Source of the DNA: Lactobacillales bacterium | GTDB taxonomy: Bacteria; Bacillota; Bacilli; Lactobacillales; Streptococcaceae | Direction: 5' to 3' | DNA length: 64,000 bases | Assembly (NCBI GenBank): GCA_031261705.1 | Contig: JAISJD010000016.1 | Coordinates: forward strand, 1 to 64,000 | Shown here: positions 1-9,938 of the stretch, in pieces | Layout: every line of letters begins with the position of its first letter | Numbering within the stretch: the first letter of the stretch is position 1 | Translations under genes and position numbers: made by a program | Notes under the pieces: generated by a model | Database searches by the model: none | What the model saw: only the letters and a program-made list of their open reading frames with translations | What the model was told of the DNA's origin: nothing

Positions 1-39
1 GGTTTAGCACAAAACGAATTTAGAAAATTAGCAGCATAA
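1..39 (+). CDS. 3' end of an unidentified gene (partial)
   Basis: An open frame entering from the left edge encodes the last 12 residues of a protein (ending ...NEFRKLAA) before a TAA stop at 37-39. A hairpin terminator follows six bases later, which supports this being a real gene end. Too little is present to identify the product. Confidence 0.4.
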   Translation, partial: GLAQNEFRKLAA

Positions 40-44
40 AAAGA

Positions 45-67
45 TACCGCAAGAATTTCTCGCGGTA
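45..67. terminator. bidirectional terminator between the edge gene and nifJ
   Basis: Stem TACCGC/GCGGTA with an inner AGA/TCT pairing around a 3-base loop. On the minus strand it is followed at once by a T-run, so it can end nifJ transcription; on the plus strand T-rich sequence follows a few bases later. Confidence 0.6.
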
Positions 68-140
68 CTCAAATCGATATTTTGTTTTTTTGACTGTCTA
101 CTTGACAGGTGGCGCTTCAAACGTTCCCAGCTCAATGATT

Positions 141-3100
141 TTATTCTTTCTTTTCTCTTTTTTTCAATCGTTCAGCACGTCTAGCAGCACGTCTGGCTTC
201 TGCCTCTGGATCAATGGTTCTTTCCTTACGAACACGTTCTTTCCGTTCAGCTTTGACAGATGATTCCTCAGTGGCTACACTTGGAGATTTTGCCGCAACT
301 TTCTCCATGCGTGCTTTGATTTTTTCCTCATCTCCACTCATCCGAGCATAGTTGAAGAATCGAGTGCTTGCATCATGTACTGTTTTAATAAATAGCTGTT
401 CTGCATGGTCTGGATGAACTCTTTCCAAGGCAGAAAAACGAACTTGTTTGTGCATAAATTTAGGCATTTGTGTGAAATCAGGACGTTTGAAGTCAAGTGT
501 CATCGGATTTTTCCCTTGTTCACGTAGCTCTGGGTTGTAACGATATAAAGACCAATACCCAGAGTTGACTGCTTCTTTTGCTTCGCCAAGACTCATGCTT
601 AAACCACCCTTTAGACCGTGCGTGATACATGGTGTATAGGCGATAATAACAGAAGGACCAGGGAATCTTTCCGCTTCTTCAAAGGCTTTAATAGTTTGCA
701 TCGCATTTGCACCACTGGCAATTTGTGCCACATAGACATTGCCATAGCTCATTGCCATCATTCCTAAGTCTTTCTTAGAAATATATTTCCCACTTGCTGC
801 AAATTTTGCAATAGCAGAGGTTGGCGTAGCCTTGGAAACTTGACCACCAGTATTTGAATAAACTTCATTATCAAGCACTAAAATATTCACATCTGCACCA
901 CTAGCAATTACATGGTCAATCCCACCGTAACCAATATCATATGCCCAACCGTCGCCACCAATCATCCATTGTGAAGGTTTGACGAATAAATCACGTTGTC
1001 TATATATTGCTTCTAAATCTGGTTTTCCTTCTTTTTCTGCCTCTAAAGCAGCAATTAACTTGGTCGAGCGTTGACGAGTGCCTTCCCCGTCGTTTAAATG
1101 GTCTAGCCAAGCCTCCATTAAGGAAGCAAGCTCAGAACTAGCATCTGGAATCACTCGGCTCATTTCTACTGCAAGGGCTTGTCTACGTGCTACACTAGCT
1201 AGGTGCATACCGTAACCATATTCGGCATTATCTTCAAGTAACGAATTTGACCATGCTGGTCCTTGTCCGTCCTCATTCGTTGTGTATGGTGAAGCAGGTG
1301 CCGCACCACCCCAAATCGACGAACAACCGGTAGCATTCGCAATCATCATGCGGTCACCAAACATTTGCGTCAATAATTTCACGTAAGGTGTTTCTCCACA
1401 ACCCGCACAAGCACCTGAGAACTCAAGTAATGGCTTGTTAAATTGTGTATGAAGAAGGGTTCCTTTACGTGCTGGATTTTCTTTGGCTTTTAAGGTCATT
1501 GCAAACGCCCAGTTGATTGCTTGATCCTTCATCGTTTCATAAGGCTTCATATGAAGTGCTTTCCCTTTTGCAGGACAAGCATCCACACAAAGACCACAGC
1601 CTGTACAATCTTCTACAGAAACTTGAATCCGATACATTAATCCGTCTTTTCCTCGGAACTCACGAGTAATCCAACCCTCTGGCACATCCTTCATTTCTTC
1701 TTCGTCCGCTAAAAATGGGCGAATTGCTGCATGTGGGCAAACAAATGCACATTCGTTACACATCGTACAAGCGCTAGAATCCCACTCTGGCACTTCCACG
1801 GCAACCCCACGTTTTTCAGCGGCAGAGGTTCCAAGAGGCATTCGACCATCTGTCATTTGATTACTTACTAAGTCTCCAACAGAGAGTGCATCACCCTCTT
1901 GTGCATTGACAGGTTCTAAAATTTCAAAGACATATTTTGTTGTCCCTTGTTTTTTCACTTTTGCTTTTACTTCGGCCTCTTTCCAAGAAGCTGGAATCTC
2001 AACCTTATGCACGGATTCAATACTGGCATCAATTGCTTTCCAGTTACTTTCTACGATTGCCGTTGATTTTTTTCCATAAGATTTTTGGGCATCCTCTTTC
2101 AGCATTTCTATCACCCGATCAAATGGGAAAATATTTGCTAACTTGAAGAAACCAACCTGCATAGAGGTGTTAATGCGGCGCCCTAAGCCCGCTTCAGAAG
2201 CAATTTTCATTGCATTTAGTGTATAAAATTGAATCTCATTTTCAGCAATATAACGTTTCATTTTCGCTGGTAAATGCTTATCAAGTTGCTCATCAGACCA
2301 AAGCGTATTTAATAAGAAAATTCCGCCTTTTTTCAACCCTTTTAATAGATCATATTGGTGAAGATAGGCAGACGTATGACAGGCAATAAAGTCTGCATGT
2401 TCTACTAGGTAAGTCGAACGAATTGGCTTTTCACCAAAACGTAGGTGAGAAACGGTCAAGCCACCTGATTTTTTTGAATCATAGGCAAAATAGCCTTGTG
2501 CGTATTGGTCGGTATTATTCCCGATAATCTTAATTGCTGATTTATTGGCACCAACTGTCCCGTCAGAGCCAAAGCCCCAGAATTTTGCTTGGAAGGTACT
2601 GTCGTCTGTAAGGTCAAGCATTTCTCCACCATCTAGTGAAAGGTAAGTGACATCATCGACAATTCCAATTGTGAAACGGTCTTTGCGTTCTCCTTTGGGT
2701 TTTCTAAGCTCATCAAATACAGCAACAATTTGATTTGGTGTGGTATCTTTTGACCCAATTCCGTAACGCCCGCCAATAATTGCTGGACGAATTTCTGAAT
2801 CATACATGACAGATTGCACATCTAATAGTAGGGGTTCGCCACCCGCACCAGGTTCCTTCGTTCTATCCAGAACAGCCATTGCTTTCACTGTTTTAGGTAA
2901 TTTTTCTAAAAATGTTTCAGTTGGAAATGGACGATACAAATGAATATTCAGCATTCCAACCTTACGACCTTGTTTATTTAAATAATCGACTGTTTGTTCA
3001 ATTGCCTGACCGACTGAACCCATGGAAACAATGATTTCTTCAGCATCTTCTACTCCGTAATAAGTCACTAAATCGTATGTTGTTCCACGGAGCTGATTAA

Positions 3101-3845
3101 TTTCTTGCATGTATTTTTGAACAATTTCTGGAACTTTTTCATAATATTTATTGATTGTTTCTCTTTGTTGGAAATGAATATCCGGATTTTGATTCGTTCC
3201 ACTGATAAATGGATGATTTGGATTCATGCTTCTTGCACGAAACTCGGCAATTTTTTCATCATTCACTAGCGGACGAATTTCTTCATAGTCTAACACTTCA
3301 ATTTTTTGAATTTCATGACTGGTACGAAAACCATCAAAGAAATTGATGAATGGAACAGAGCTTTCAATCGTTGATAGATGAGCAACAGGTGACAAGTCCA
3401 TAACCTCTTGTACAGAGCTTTCTGCTAGAATAGCAAAGCCTGTTTGACGAGCTGCCATGACATCTCCATGGTCGCCAAAAATATTTAACGCATTGGTAGT
3501 CACTGCACGACTTGCCACATGAAAAACAGTTGGTAACAATTCTCCGGCAATTTTATACATATTTGGAATCATTAGCAACAAACCTTGTGAAGCAGTATAG
3601 GTTGATGTCAATGCCCCAGTTTTCAAGGAACCATGTACGGCTCCAGCGGCACCTGCTTCAGACTGCATTTCAACTACATGCACATCTGTTCCAAACATAT
3701 TTTTCTTCCCCTCAGCTTGCCAACCATCTACTAACTCAGCCATTGTAGAACTTGGCGTAATTGGATAGATAGAAGCCAACTCAGTAAACGCGTAAGAGAT
3801 ATAAGCGGCCGCAGTATTTCCGTCCATTGTTTGTTTCTTTCGCAT
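141..3845 (-). CDS. nifJ: pyruvate:ferredoxin (flavodoxin) oxidoreductase
   Basis: Cytoplasmic single-chain PFOR that oxidatively decarboxylates pyruvate with CoA to acetyl-CoA and CO2, passing electrons to ferredoxin or flavodoxin. The 1234 residues show the family order: N-terminal pyrimidine-binding domain (YPITPSS near residue 28), the gamma-type domain, two 4Fe-4S motifs (CTMCNEC near 692 and CTGCGLC near 747), then the thiamine diphosphate domain with CAGCGE near 812, GGDGWAYD near 962 and DNEVYSNTGG near 993. About 60 extra C-terminal residues, very rich in Lys, Arg and Glu, extend beyond the usual end near 1170-1180. The ATG is preceded by GGGAGG. Monocistronic: its own promoter lies upstream and a terminator follows. 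No ferredoxin gene is adjacent. Confidence 0.97.
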   Translation of the reverse strand: MRKKQTMDGNTAAAYISYAFTELASIYPITPSSTMAELVDGWQAEGKKNMFGTDVHVVEMQSEAGAAGAVHGSLKTGALTSTYTASQGLLLMIPNMYKIAGELLPTVFHVASRAVTTNALNIFGDHGDVMAARQTGFAILAESSVQEVMDLSPVAHLSTIESSVPFINFFDGFRTSHEIQKIEVLDYEEIRPLVNDEKIAEFRARSMNPNHPFISGTNQNPDIHFQQRETINKYYEKVPEIVQKYMQEINQLRGTTYDLVTYYGVEDAEEIIVSMGSVGQAIEQTVDYLNKQGRKVGMLNIHLYRPFPTETFLEKLPKTVKAMAVLDRTKEPGAGGEPLLLDVQSVMYDSEIRPAIIGGRYGIGSKDTTPNQIVAVFDELRKPKGERKDRFTIGIVDDVTYLSLDGGEMLDLTDDSTFQAKFWGFGSDGTVGANKSAIKIIGNNTDQYAQGYFAYDSKKSGGLTVSHLRFGEKPIRSTYLVEHADFIACHTSAYLHQYDLLKGLKKGGIFLLNTLWSDEQLDKHLPAKMKRYIAENEIQFYTLNAMKIASEAGLGRRINTSMQVGFFKLANIFPFDRVIEMLKEDAQKSYGKKSTAIVESNWKAIDASIESVHKVEIPASWKEAEVKAKVKKQGTTKYVFEILEPVNAQEGDALSVGDLVSNQMTDGRMPLGTSAAEKRGVAVEVPEWDSSACTMCNECAFVCPHAAIRPFLADEEEMKDVPEGWITREFRGKDGLMYRIQVSVEDCTGCGLCVDACPAKGKALHMKPYETMKDQAINWAFAMTLKAKENPARKGTLLHTQFNKPLLEFSGACAGCGETPYVKLLTQMFGDRMMIANATGCSSIWGGAAPASPYTTNEDGQGPAWSNSLLEDNAEYGYGMHLASVARRQALAVEMSRVIPDASSELASLMEAWLDHLNDGEGTRQRSTKLIAALEAEKEGKPDLEAIYRQRDLFVKPSQWMIGGDGWAYDIGYGGIDHVIASGADVNILVLDNEVYSNTGGQVSKATPTSAIAKFAASGKYISKKDLGMMAMSYGNVYVAQIASGANAMQTIKAFEEAERFPGPSVIIAYTPCITHGLKGGLSMSLGEAKEAVNSGYWSLYRYNPELREQGKNPMTLDFKRPDFTQMPKFMHKQVRFSALERVHPDHAEQLFIKTVHDASTRFFNYARMSGDEEKIKARMEKVAAKSPSVATEESSVKAERKERVRKERTIDPEAEARRAARRAERLKKREKKE

Positions 3846-3899
3846 AATTCTTTCCTCCCAAAAAATAAAAAGCTGTCCTCAAAAGAACATTTACTATTC

Positions 3900-3928
3900 A
3901 TTATAACTTAGAGTAATTCTAAAATGAA
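3900..3928 (-). promoter_or_regulatory. promoter of nifJ
   Basis: A perfect -10 TATAAT (3900-3905) lies 17 bp from a weak -35 TTCATT (3923-3928), giving a leader of about 50 nt before the nifJ ATG. It sits just after the pcrA terminator. Confidence 0.6.
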
Positions 3929-3953
3929 CAGAAACAAATTAAAATTTACTAAA

Positions 3954-3984
3954 AAGAAAACTCCAATTTTCTTGAAGTTTTCTT
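3954..3984 (-). terminator. terminator of pcrA
   Basis: Stem AAGAAAACT/AGTTTTCTT (9 bp, 13-nt loop), followed on the minus strand by a short T-run. It begins ten bases after the pcrA stop codon. Confidence 0.7.
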
Positions 3985-3993
3985 TCATGATTC

Positions 3994-6300
3994 CTATTCT
4001 GTTTTTGTAATCGGTGCAAATGCAGCTAATAAGCGTTTTACCCCTTGCGATGGGAAAGCGACATCTAGCTCTAAATTTTTATCTGCTCCTGATACTTTCA
4101 CGACTGTTCCAGAGCCAAACTTTTTATGTTCAAGTTTATCTCCAACTACCCAACTTGCTTCCTCTGCACCAGAACTAACCTTTGCAGAGGTGGGTGATTT
4201 TGGTGTGGAATTTGCTTTCATGAAACTTGGTCGACTATTCATCGCTTGCTCTAAACTCATGCCATGCCCGCTACTAAAGCTTGAAGCGCCACTTCCATTT
4301 CGATACCCCGCATTATAGCCTTGACTACTTGAGGTTTGCGCATGTCCTGCAGTTTGTAACAATTCATCATCAATTTCCTCGATAAATCGACTAGGGCGAT
4401 TAAAATTCGTCTTTCCGTAAAGCGTACGACTCGATGCGTTAGAAATGAAAAGTTCTTCTTCTGCCCGAGTAATTCCGACATAAGCTAGACGGCGTTCTTC
4501 TTCTAGCTCACTTTCATCCATTATTGCACGACTTAATGGAAAGACATTTTCTTCAAGTCCGATGAGAAAAACCACTGGAAATTCTAGTCCTTTTGCCGCA
4601 TGGAGTGTCATCAAAGTCACTTGAGCAGCTTCTTCCTCGTCTATTGAGTCTAAATCGGAAACTAAAGATAATTCATTTAAAAAGTTAGAAAGCTTTTCTT
4701 CCGGTGCTTCGTCCTCATTGTCGCTTACTTCGTATTGCTTATCAAAAGCTTGGGTAACCGTTAAAAATTCTTCCAAGTTTTCTAAGCGAGTTTGTGATTC
4801 TAAACTATTTTGTCTGATTAAATCTGCCTTATATCCCGTTCGGTCAAGAACTTCCTCCACTAGCTCGGTAACACTAATAAAAGGAATCATTTTCCGTAAA
4901 TTTTGGATTAATTCTCCGAAAGTCGTCAATTCTTTTCTTGCCTTTCCAGTGACATTGGCAAGCGTAGCATTCTCTGCTGCTTCTAAAAGTGAAAAATCAT
5001 GAATTTCAGCAAATGTTCTTAATTTTTCGACTGAAGTTAGTCCAATTCCACGTTTTGGAGAATTCACCACTCGTTCAAAGCTAATCCCGTCACGAGGGTT
5101 CGCAAGAATATTTAGGTAGGCAACAATATCCTTAATTTCTTTTCGTTCATAGAATTTATGACCACCGACCATCGCATAGGGAATATTGGATTTCAACAAA
5201 CTTTCTTCCATGACACGTGACTGAGCGTTTGTCCGATAAAGCACTGCAAAATCATTATAACTTCGATTCTTTTCTCTTACCTGCTTTTGAATTTGCCCAA
5301 CGATAAACTGTGTTTCATCTCTTTCATTATCCGCACGATAATAAACAATTTTTTCTCCGTCAGCATTTTCCGTCCATAATTTTTTATCTCGGCGGTTTCG
5401 ATTATTTTGAATGACATTATTTGCCGCATCAAGAATTTGCTTGGTAGAACGATAATTTTGTTCCAGTAAAACGACATGAGCGTCTGGATAATCCTTTTCA
5501 AAATCTAAGATATTTTCCATATCCGCTCCACGCCAACCATAAATACTTTGGTCGGCATCTCCAACAACACATAAATTACGGAAACGTGCTGCCAACATGT
5601 TAACCAAGGTGTATTGCGCATGGTTGGTATCTTGATATTCGTCCACATGAATATATTGGAACTTGCGTTGATAATATTCCAGACTTTCTGGATGTTTCTC
5701 AAATAAACGAATGGTATTCATGATTAAATCGTCAAAGTCCATTGCTTCGTTATTTCTTAATTCTTTTTGATAGCGTGTGTAGCATTTTGCCACCATTTGT
5801 TCGTACAAATTTCCTTCTTGTTGACTATATTTTTCAGGCGTAATCAGCTCATTTTTCGCATTACTAATCGTTCCTAAAATCGTACGTGCATCGAATTTTT
5901 TCGGGTCGACGTTCAACTCTTTAAGGATACGTTTCATTAACGTCCGCTGTTCCCCTGCGTCAATAATCGTGAAATTACGATTGTATCCAATAAAATCAAC
6001 ATCCCGGCGTAAAATTCTCACGCACATGGAGTGAAAGGTTGAAACCCAGACATCATTTCCTCCACTTGCCAGTAAATTTCCGACACGTTCCCGCATTTCC
6101 TTTGCTGCTTTATTCGTAAAAGTTATCGCTAAAATATTCCACGGATTAATCATTTTTTCTTCGATTAAGTAAGCAATTCTATGGGTTAGGACACGTGTTT
6201 TCCCAGAACCAGCACCCGCCATGATGAGCAGAGGTCCCTCCGTGTATAATACTGCTTCTGCTTGCTTCGGATTCATTCCTTTGATTAAGGCATTTGACAT
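3994..6300 (-). CDS. pcrA: ATP-dependent DNA helicase PcrA (UvrD/Rep family)
   Basis: Superfamily 1A 3'-5' helicase acting in nucleotide excision repair, removal of RecA filaments and conflicts with transcription. Walker A GAGSGKT is at residues 29-35; [22 protein letters not shown], the [10 protein letters not shown] motif and YVGITRA follow in order. The C-terminal 50 residues ([14 protein letters not shown]...) form the Tudor-like domain that binds RNA polymerase. I chose the ATG at 6300 ([11 protein letters not shown]), preceded by GAGAGGAAG, over an in-frame codon 57 bp upstream because PcrA orthologues start here. The usual partner ligA is not downstream; nifJ is. Confidence 0.96.
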   Translation of the reverse strand: MSNALIKGMNPKQAEAVLYTEGPLLIMAGAGSGKTRVLTHRIAYLIEEKMINPWNILAITFTNKAAKEMRERVGNLLASGGNDVWVSTFHSMCVRILRRDVDFIGYNRNFTIIDAGEQRTLMKRILKELNVDPKKFDARTILGTISNAKNELITPEKYSQQEGNLYEQMVAKCYTRYQKELRNNEAMDFDDLIMNTIRLFEKHPESLEYYQRKFQYIHVDEYQDTNHAQYTLVNMLAARFRNLCVVGDADQSIYGWRGADMENILDFEKDYPDAHVVLLEQNYRSTKQILDAANNVIQNNRNRRDKKLWTENADGEKIVYYRADNERDETQFIVGQIQKQVREKNRSYNDFAVLYRTNAQSRVMEESLLKSNIPYAMVGGHKFYERKEIKDIVAYLNILANPRDGISFERVVNSPKRGIGLTSVEKLRTFAEIHDFSLLEAAENATLANVTGKARKELTTFGELIQNLRKMIPFISVTELVEEVLDRTGYKADLIRQNSLESQTRLENLEEFLTVTQAFDKQYEVSDNEDEAPEEKLSNFLNELSLVSDLDSIDEEEAAQVTLMTLHAAKGLEFPVVFLIGLEENVFPLSRAIMDESELEEERRLAYVGITRAEEELFISNASSRTLYGKTNFNRPSRFIEEIDDELLQTAGHAQTSSSQGYNAGYRNGSGASSFSSGHGMSLEQAMNSRPSFMKANSTPKSPTSAKVSSGAEEASWVVGDKLEHKKFGSGTVVKVSGADKNLELDVAFPSQGVKRLLAAFAPITKTE

Positions 6301-6436
6301 TCCAATTCTTCCTCTCATTTCTTTTAGGTAACTTTTAATCTCTGCTCCACTTCTCAAGATAAGTCATTAAAGTAGGAGCTTCTTTTATCTATATTTTTCT
6401 AAAAAGTTCTCTTTGTATGCTTTCAAAGTACAATGT

Positions 6437-6445
6437 ATTATATCA
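6437..6445 (-). promoter_or_regulatory. pcrA promoter in the 6301-6629 divergent region
   Basis: Extended -10 element TGATATAAT (TATAAT at 6437-6442) on the minus strand; no clear -35. The roughly 330-bp space between pcrA and the plus-strand cation exporter holds this promoter and a plus-strand one near 6558, and I see no gene or riboswitch in it. Confidence 0.5.
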
Positions 6446-6557
6446 CAAAACCTTTCCTCTTTCCCTCAATTTTGAAACAAGTGTTTGCATTTCTTTCAAA
6501 CTTTAGAAAATTTAATCATTTTGGTCTACCTTATCTTACTTCAAAAGAATTGTTTTC

Positions 6558-6566
6558 TGATATACT
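6558..6566 (+). promoter_or_regulatory. promoter of the cation exporter gene
   Basis: Extended -10 TGATATACT (TATACT at 6561-6566) lies about 64 bp before the ATG at 6630. The -35 is poor. The leader is too short for a yybP-ykoY manganese riboswitch. Confidence 0.45.
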
Positions 6567-6629
6567 TAACAGACGAGTGAAAATGAATGAAGCTACTTGT
6601 AAACCTTGTATTTAGGGAGTTGTTCTCTT

Positions 6630-7517
6630 ATGGAAAAAAATCGGTACGAAGAGCTGAAAACTGCGGAAAAAGGGGCAGTCATTAGTATCATCGCTTACAT
6701 CGTGCTAGCAACATCAAAAATTATTATTGGAAATTGGGCAAATTCAAACGCATTACGCGCCGATGGATTGAATAACTTTACGGATATTTTAAGTTCCTTA
6801 GCAGTTTTGATTGGCTTAAGAATTTCACGCAGACCCCCTGATGATGATCACGCATACGGGCATTGGAAATTAGAAACTGTTGCGAGTATGATTACCTCTT
6901 TCATTATGCTAATGGTTGGGTTAGAGGTTCTCGGTAGTGCCATTACAAAAATCGTACACCATACGTACTCGGCACCTGATGCCGTTTCTGCATGGGTTGG
7001 TATTTTTTCAGCCATTGTCATGTACGCTGTTTATTTTTATAATAAACGCCTAGCTAAAAAGGTCAAAAGTCCTGCCCTCCTAGCTGCTGCAAAGGATAAT
7101 CTTAGTGACGCCTGGACAAGTATTGGAACCTCTGTTGCTATATTCGCTGCTATCTTTAAAATTAATATTCTCGATAGTATCGCTGCAGTGGTCATTGCAA
7201 TTCTCATCTTGAAAACAGCATTTGATATTTTTCGTGAGAGTGCCTTTTCGCTTTCAGACGGCTTCAATGAAGAATTACTACCAGAATATAAAAAGCTGAT
7301 TATGAGTATTAACGGTGTCAAGGGCGTGCGCACCATTCGTGGTAGAACTTACGGAGCAAATATCTTTCTTGATGTTGTGGTGTTAATGGATCCGACCCTA
7401 ACTGTAATGCAAAGCCACTATATCACAGAAATTATCGAAAAAAAATTGCAAGAAGAATACGGTATTTTTGATACAGATGTCCATGTGGAACCTTATCTAG
7501 CAAATACTGCAAAATAA
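6630..7517 (+). CDS. cation diffusion facilitator family exporter, probably Mn2+ (MneP-like)
   Basis: A 295-residue inner-membrane antiporter expected to export a divalent metal in exchange for protons. It has about six membrane segments followed by a C-terminal cytoplasmic metal-binding domain ending in HVEPY. Metal-site motifs are ADGLNNFTD in the second membrane segment, DHAYGHWKLE after the third, and DNLSDA in the fifth; acidic DxxxD-type sites without His are typical of the manganese branch (B. subtilis MneP/MneS). I took ATG 6630 with AGGGAG upstream, not a TTG at 6606. Own promoter; a bidirectional terminator follows. Manganese specificity is inferred from family resemblance. Confidence 0.88.
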   Translation: MEKNRYEELKTAEKGAVISIIAYIVLATSKIIIGNWANSNALRADGLNNFTDILSSLAVLIGLRISRRPPDDDHAYGHWKLETVASMITSFIMLMVGLEVLGSAITKIVHHTYSAPDAVSAWVGIFSAIVMYAVYFYNKRLAKKVKSPALLAAAKDNLSDAWTSIGTSVAIFAAIFKINILDSIAAVVIAILILKTAFDIFRESAFSLSDGFNEELLPEYKKLIMSINGVKGVRTIRGRTYGANIFLDVVVLMDPTLTVMQSHYITEIIEKKLQEEYGIFDTDVHVEPYLANTAK

Positions 7518-7521
7518 GAAA

Positions 7522-7556
7522 AGCCAAAGTTTAGAAAATTTCTCTATACTTTGGCT
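7522..7556. terminator. bidirectional terminator between convergent genes
   Basis: Stem AGCCAAAGT/ACTTTGGCT with a 17-nt loop. T-rich tracts follow on both strands, so it can serve the plus-strand exporter and the minus-strand unknown gene that converges on it. Confidence 0.8.
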
Positions 7557-7560
7557 CCTT

Positions 7561-8892
7561 TTAATTGTCTTGTTTGACACTATGCACAAAATCTAACTGA
7601 TTATAATCCATGAAAATAATTCGTAAATGATTTTTCCCTTTTTTCAAGTCAAAAGTCGGCGCATTATTTTTATTCTTCACGGGCTTAATTGCCACATCTG
7701 AAAGTTTTGCTTGAATCACATCAATCGGTATCTTTTGCACATATTCATCTGGCACGTAAAATCGTAAAATTGGCAAAAACTGTTGATAATTTTTATCATT
7801 CCCTAAATCAAGCTCTAAAAATTCACGAATATAATATTCATAGGCTTGAAGTCCATTATCAATCGTGAGTGCGGGATTTAACACTTTGTAATTCATCATC
7901 TTCTGACCGGTTTCATCTACCCACGGAAAATAAGCTTGGGCATTCAATGTTCCACGAAGCTGGTGTTCGTCATACTTCCCATGAATAAAATCATAAGTTC
8001 GCGTAATAAACTGACTGGCTTTTTTCTTCATGGTCGGTTGTCCTTGCATATTTTGATACTGCACTGTATGCACGCTATCCTCACCAAATGCAAATTCAAT
8101 ATAGGGTTGACGTAATATTCCAACCCCATTATTCCATGCCAATTGGTCAAAGCCTAATTGGTCACGAAACAGACGTTGATAGTTCAAGTTTACCTCATAG
8201 TCCCAGTTGAGCGGATGACTGTATAAAATAATCTGCACCATTTCATTGCCTAGTTGATTAATCTGTGTCACTTGCTGAACATCATCAAAAATTTGCTTTG
8301 GAATCACTCTGAAATAATACTTGCTAAAGTACATTTTCCAACAAGAAGTGAGGCATAAACCCTTGAAAAAAATATCATAGCCAGCAAATTGATTACAATC
8401 GACAATTAAATTGTGCTTTCGGTTATACATCTTCGGTAACTTTTCCGTTTCCTCAGCTGTTTCAAAATCTCGCTCAGAAATCCTTGATACATTGCTATAT
8501 AAATATTCATCATAGCTTCGGATATATCCATAAAGCCCATTTTGCATCATCCGAGAATCAAAATAATCGGCAATCATTGCTTCATTTTTATGAAAAATAT
8601 CCCAATCAATAATATTCCGAGAAAAAATTGCCCCATGATAAACATGAATTTGAAATTTTCCGCCCGCACTTTCAATTTTCCACCAGAAATCTTCTTCATC
8701 CGTGAGTTCTTTAATACGTTTTGCTACTTCTTGCGCATCAAATGGAAGAACTTCTTCCTTATCAATCTGCAAGGTTGTGGGAGTTGTTAGTAAACGAATA
8801 AAAATGATCCAATCCGCAATTGCAGTTTGCAACTCTTCTTGATGGTAATTAATGTATTGTCCCACGAGATACATCTGATTTTTCTTCTTCAT
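7561..8892 (-). CDS. protein of unknown function, 443 residues
   Basis: I do not recognise this protein. It is soluble-looking, with no signal peptide and no clear membrane segment, and is rich in Tyr, Phe, Trp, Asn and Gln. A pair of close cysteines (GLCLTSCW near residue 180) and several aromatic-rich strands stand out, but I see no nucleotide-binding or catalytic motif. The ATG follows AAGGATGGTGAG. It stands alone: a possible promoter lies near 9014-9043 and the terminator is shared with the convergent exporter gene. The neighbours give no functional hint. Confidence 0.8.
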   Translation of the reverse strand: MKKKNQMYLVGQYINYHQEELQTAIADWIIFIRLLTTPTTLQIDKEEVLPFDAQEVAKRIKELTDEEDFWWKIESAGGKFQIHVYHGAIFSRNIIDWDIFHKNEAMIADYFDSRMMQNGLYGYIRSYDEYLYSNVSRISERDFETAEETEKLPKMYNRKHNLIVDCNQFAGYDIFFKGLCLTSCWKMYFSKYYFRVIPKQIFDDVQQVTQINQLGNEMVQIILYSHPLNWDYEVNLNYQRLFRDQLGFDQLAWNNGVGILRQPYIEFAFGEDSVHTVQYQNMQGQPTMKKKASQFITRTYDFIHGKYDEHQLRGTLNAQAYFPWVDETGQKMMNYKVLNPALTIDNGLQAYEYYIREFLELDLGNDKNYQQFLPILRFYVPDEYVQKIPIDVIQAKLSDVAIKPVKNKNNAPTFDLKKGKNHLRIIFMDYNQLDFVHSVKQDN

Positions 8893-9013
8893 GTTCTCAC
8901 CATCCTTGATTACAAGATAAAAAATATTAGAAATTCATGTGAAAATCTTTTTTAATTTCTATACCTTATATCTGACTAAAATTCTTGTTACTTTTAATTA
9001 TCCTTACATTTAA

Positions 9014-9043
9014 AGTATACCGCACTTGAGGTCAAGACACCAA
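9014..9043 (-). promoter_or_regulatory. possible promoter of the 443-residue unknown gene
   Basis: -10 TATACT (9014-9019) and -35 TTGGTG (9038-9043) spaced 18 bp, about 120 bp before the ATG at 8892. The 200-bp gap around it holds nothing else I can identify. Confidence 0.4.
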
Positions 9044-9093
9044 GAAAGTTTATACATCAAGAAAAATTTAGATTAAAAATAAGTGTTTAAACA

Positions 9094-9828
9094 TTAATAT
9101 TTAGGTTGCCAAGCCCCAGTTTCATTTTTATATTCAATATCTTCAACGATACCATTCTTATCAAAAATAACTCCGTGAACTGAACCGCCAAACACACCAC
9201 CACCATCAATACCAATCTTATTATCAGAAATCCATAAATCTGTTGTTCTCATGTCTCCATAAAGCATGGGCGTAATCGTATGACCAAAGACAATTGTTTT
9301 CCCGGTGTTATTTTTTCCTTTAATAAACGGCTCTCGTATCCAGTTAAAATCAGTAACTTGTGTATTATGCCAATCAGATTGGCTCAAATCAACACCAGCA
9401 TGCACGAAAATAAAATTCTTCCACTCGTAATACATGGGCAGATGATTTAAAAATTTAACTAGCTCTTTATGCTGTGTACGAATCATCATAGCCATTTCAG
9501 TAGGCGAAAGCTCTTCTGTCACGTTTGGATAGAAAAATGATTCTAATGTTTCTCTCCCCCCATTTCTCACATAATTGGGATACATATATTCAGGGTTTTT
9601 TAGAAAATTTAAAAAGATAGCCTCATGATTTCCCTTGAGATAAATCGCTCCGTGTTTTTTTACTAGATCCATTCCAAGATAATAGCACTGTTTGCCTTTC
9701 AATCCTCTATCTGCTAAATCGCCGATTAATACTAGCTGCTGAGTGTTTTCATCAAAATGAGCGATTAATTTTTCAAATAAATCTAGTTGCCCATGAATAT
9801 CACCAATCGCATACACTACTTCTTTCAT
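9094..9828 (-). CDS. PPP-family metallophosphatase (serine/threonine phosphatase or ApaH-like)
   Basis: A 244-residue calcineurin-fold phosphatase with the full PPP signature: GDIHGQ at residues 9-14, GDLADRG at 36-42, GNHE at 66-69, FVHAGVD in the middle and VFGHT further on. These residues bind two metal ions. The likely role is dephosphorylation of phosphoproteins or hydrolysis of dinucleoside polyphosphates; the sequence alone does not decide between them. I chose ATG 9828, preceded by GGGGGAAA, instead of an open-frame codon 57 bp upstream without a ribosome site. It appears monocistronic. Confidence 0.85.
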   Translation of the reverse strand: MKEVVYAIGDIHGQLDLFEKLIAHFDENTQQLVLIGDLADRGLKGKQCYYLGMDLVKKHGAIYLKGNHEAIFLNFLKNPEYMYPNYVRNGGRETLESFFYPNVTEELSPTEMAMMIRTQHKELVKFLNHLPMYYEWKNFIFVHAGVDLSQSDWHNTQVTDFNWIREPFIKGKNNTGKTIVFGHTITPMLYGDMRTTDLWISDNKIGIDGGGVFGGSVHGVIFDKNGIVEDIEYKNETGAWQPKY

Positions 9829-9896
9829 TATTTCCCCCACTTTCAATCTATATTTCCTAATTAAAGTATAGACCAAACCCCACAATTTTACGAAAA

Positions 9897-9935
9897 AAAC
9901 GTATACTTGAGTTCATTCAACCCAAATATACGTTT
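9897..9935 (-). terminator. terminator of the Phd-like gene
   Basis: Perfect 9-bp stem AAACGTATA/TATACGTTT, 21-nt loop, followed on the minus strand by a T-run (complement of 9893-9896 and flanking A bases). It begins three bases after the stop codon of the gene at 9939. Confidence 0.8.
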
Positions 9936-9938
9936 CGA

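Noticed and set aside
6567-6629. yybP-ykoY manganese riboswitch before the cation exporter
   Set aside because: The leader is only about 55 nt and lacks the motif's conserved loops.
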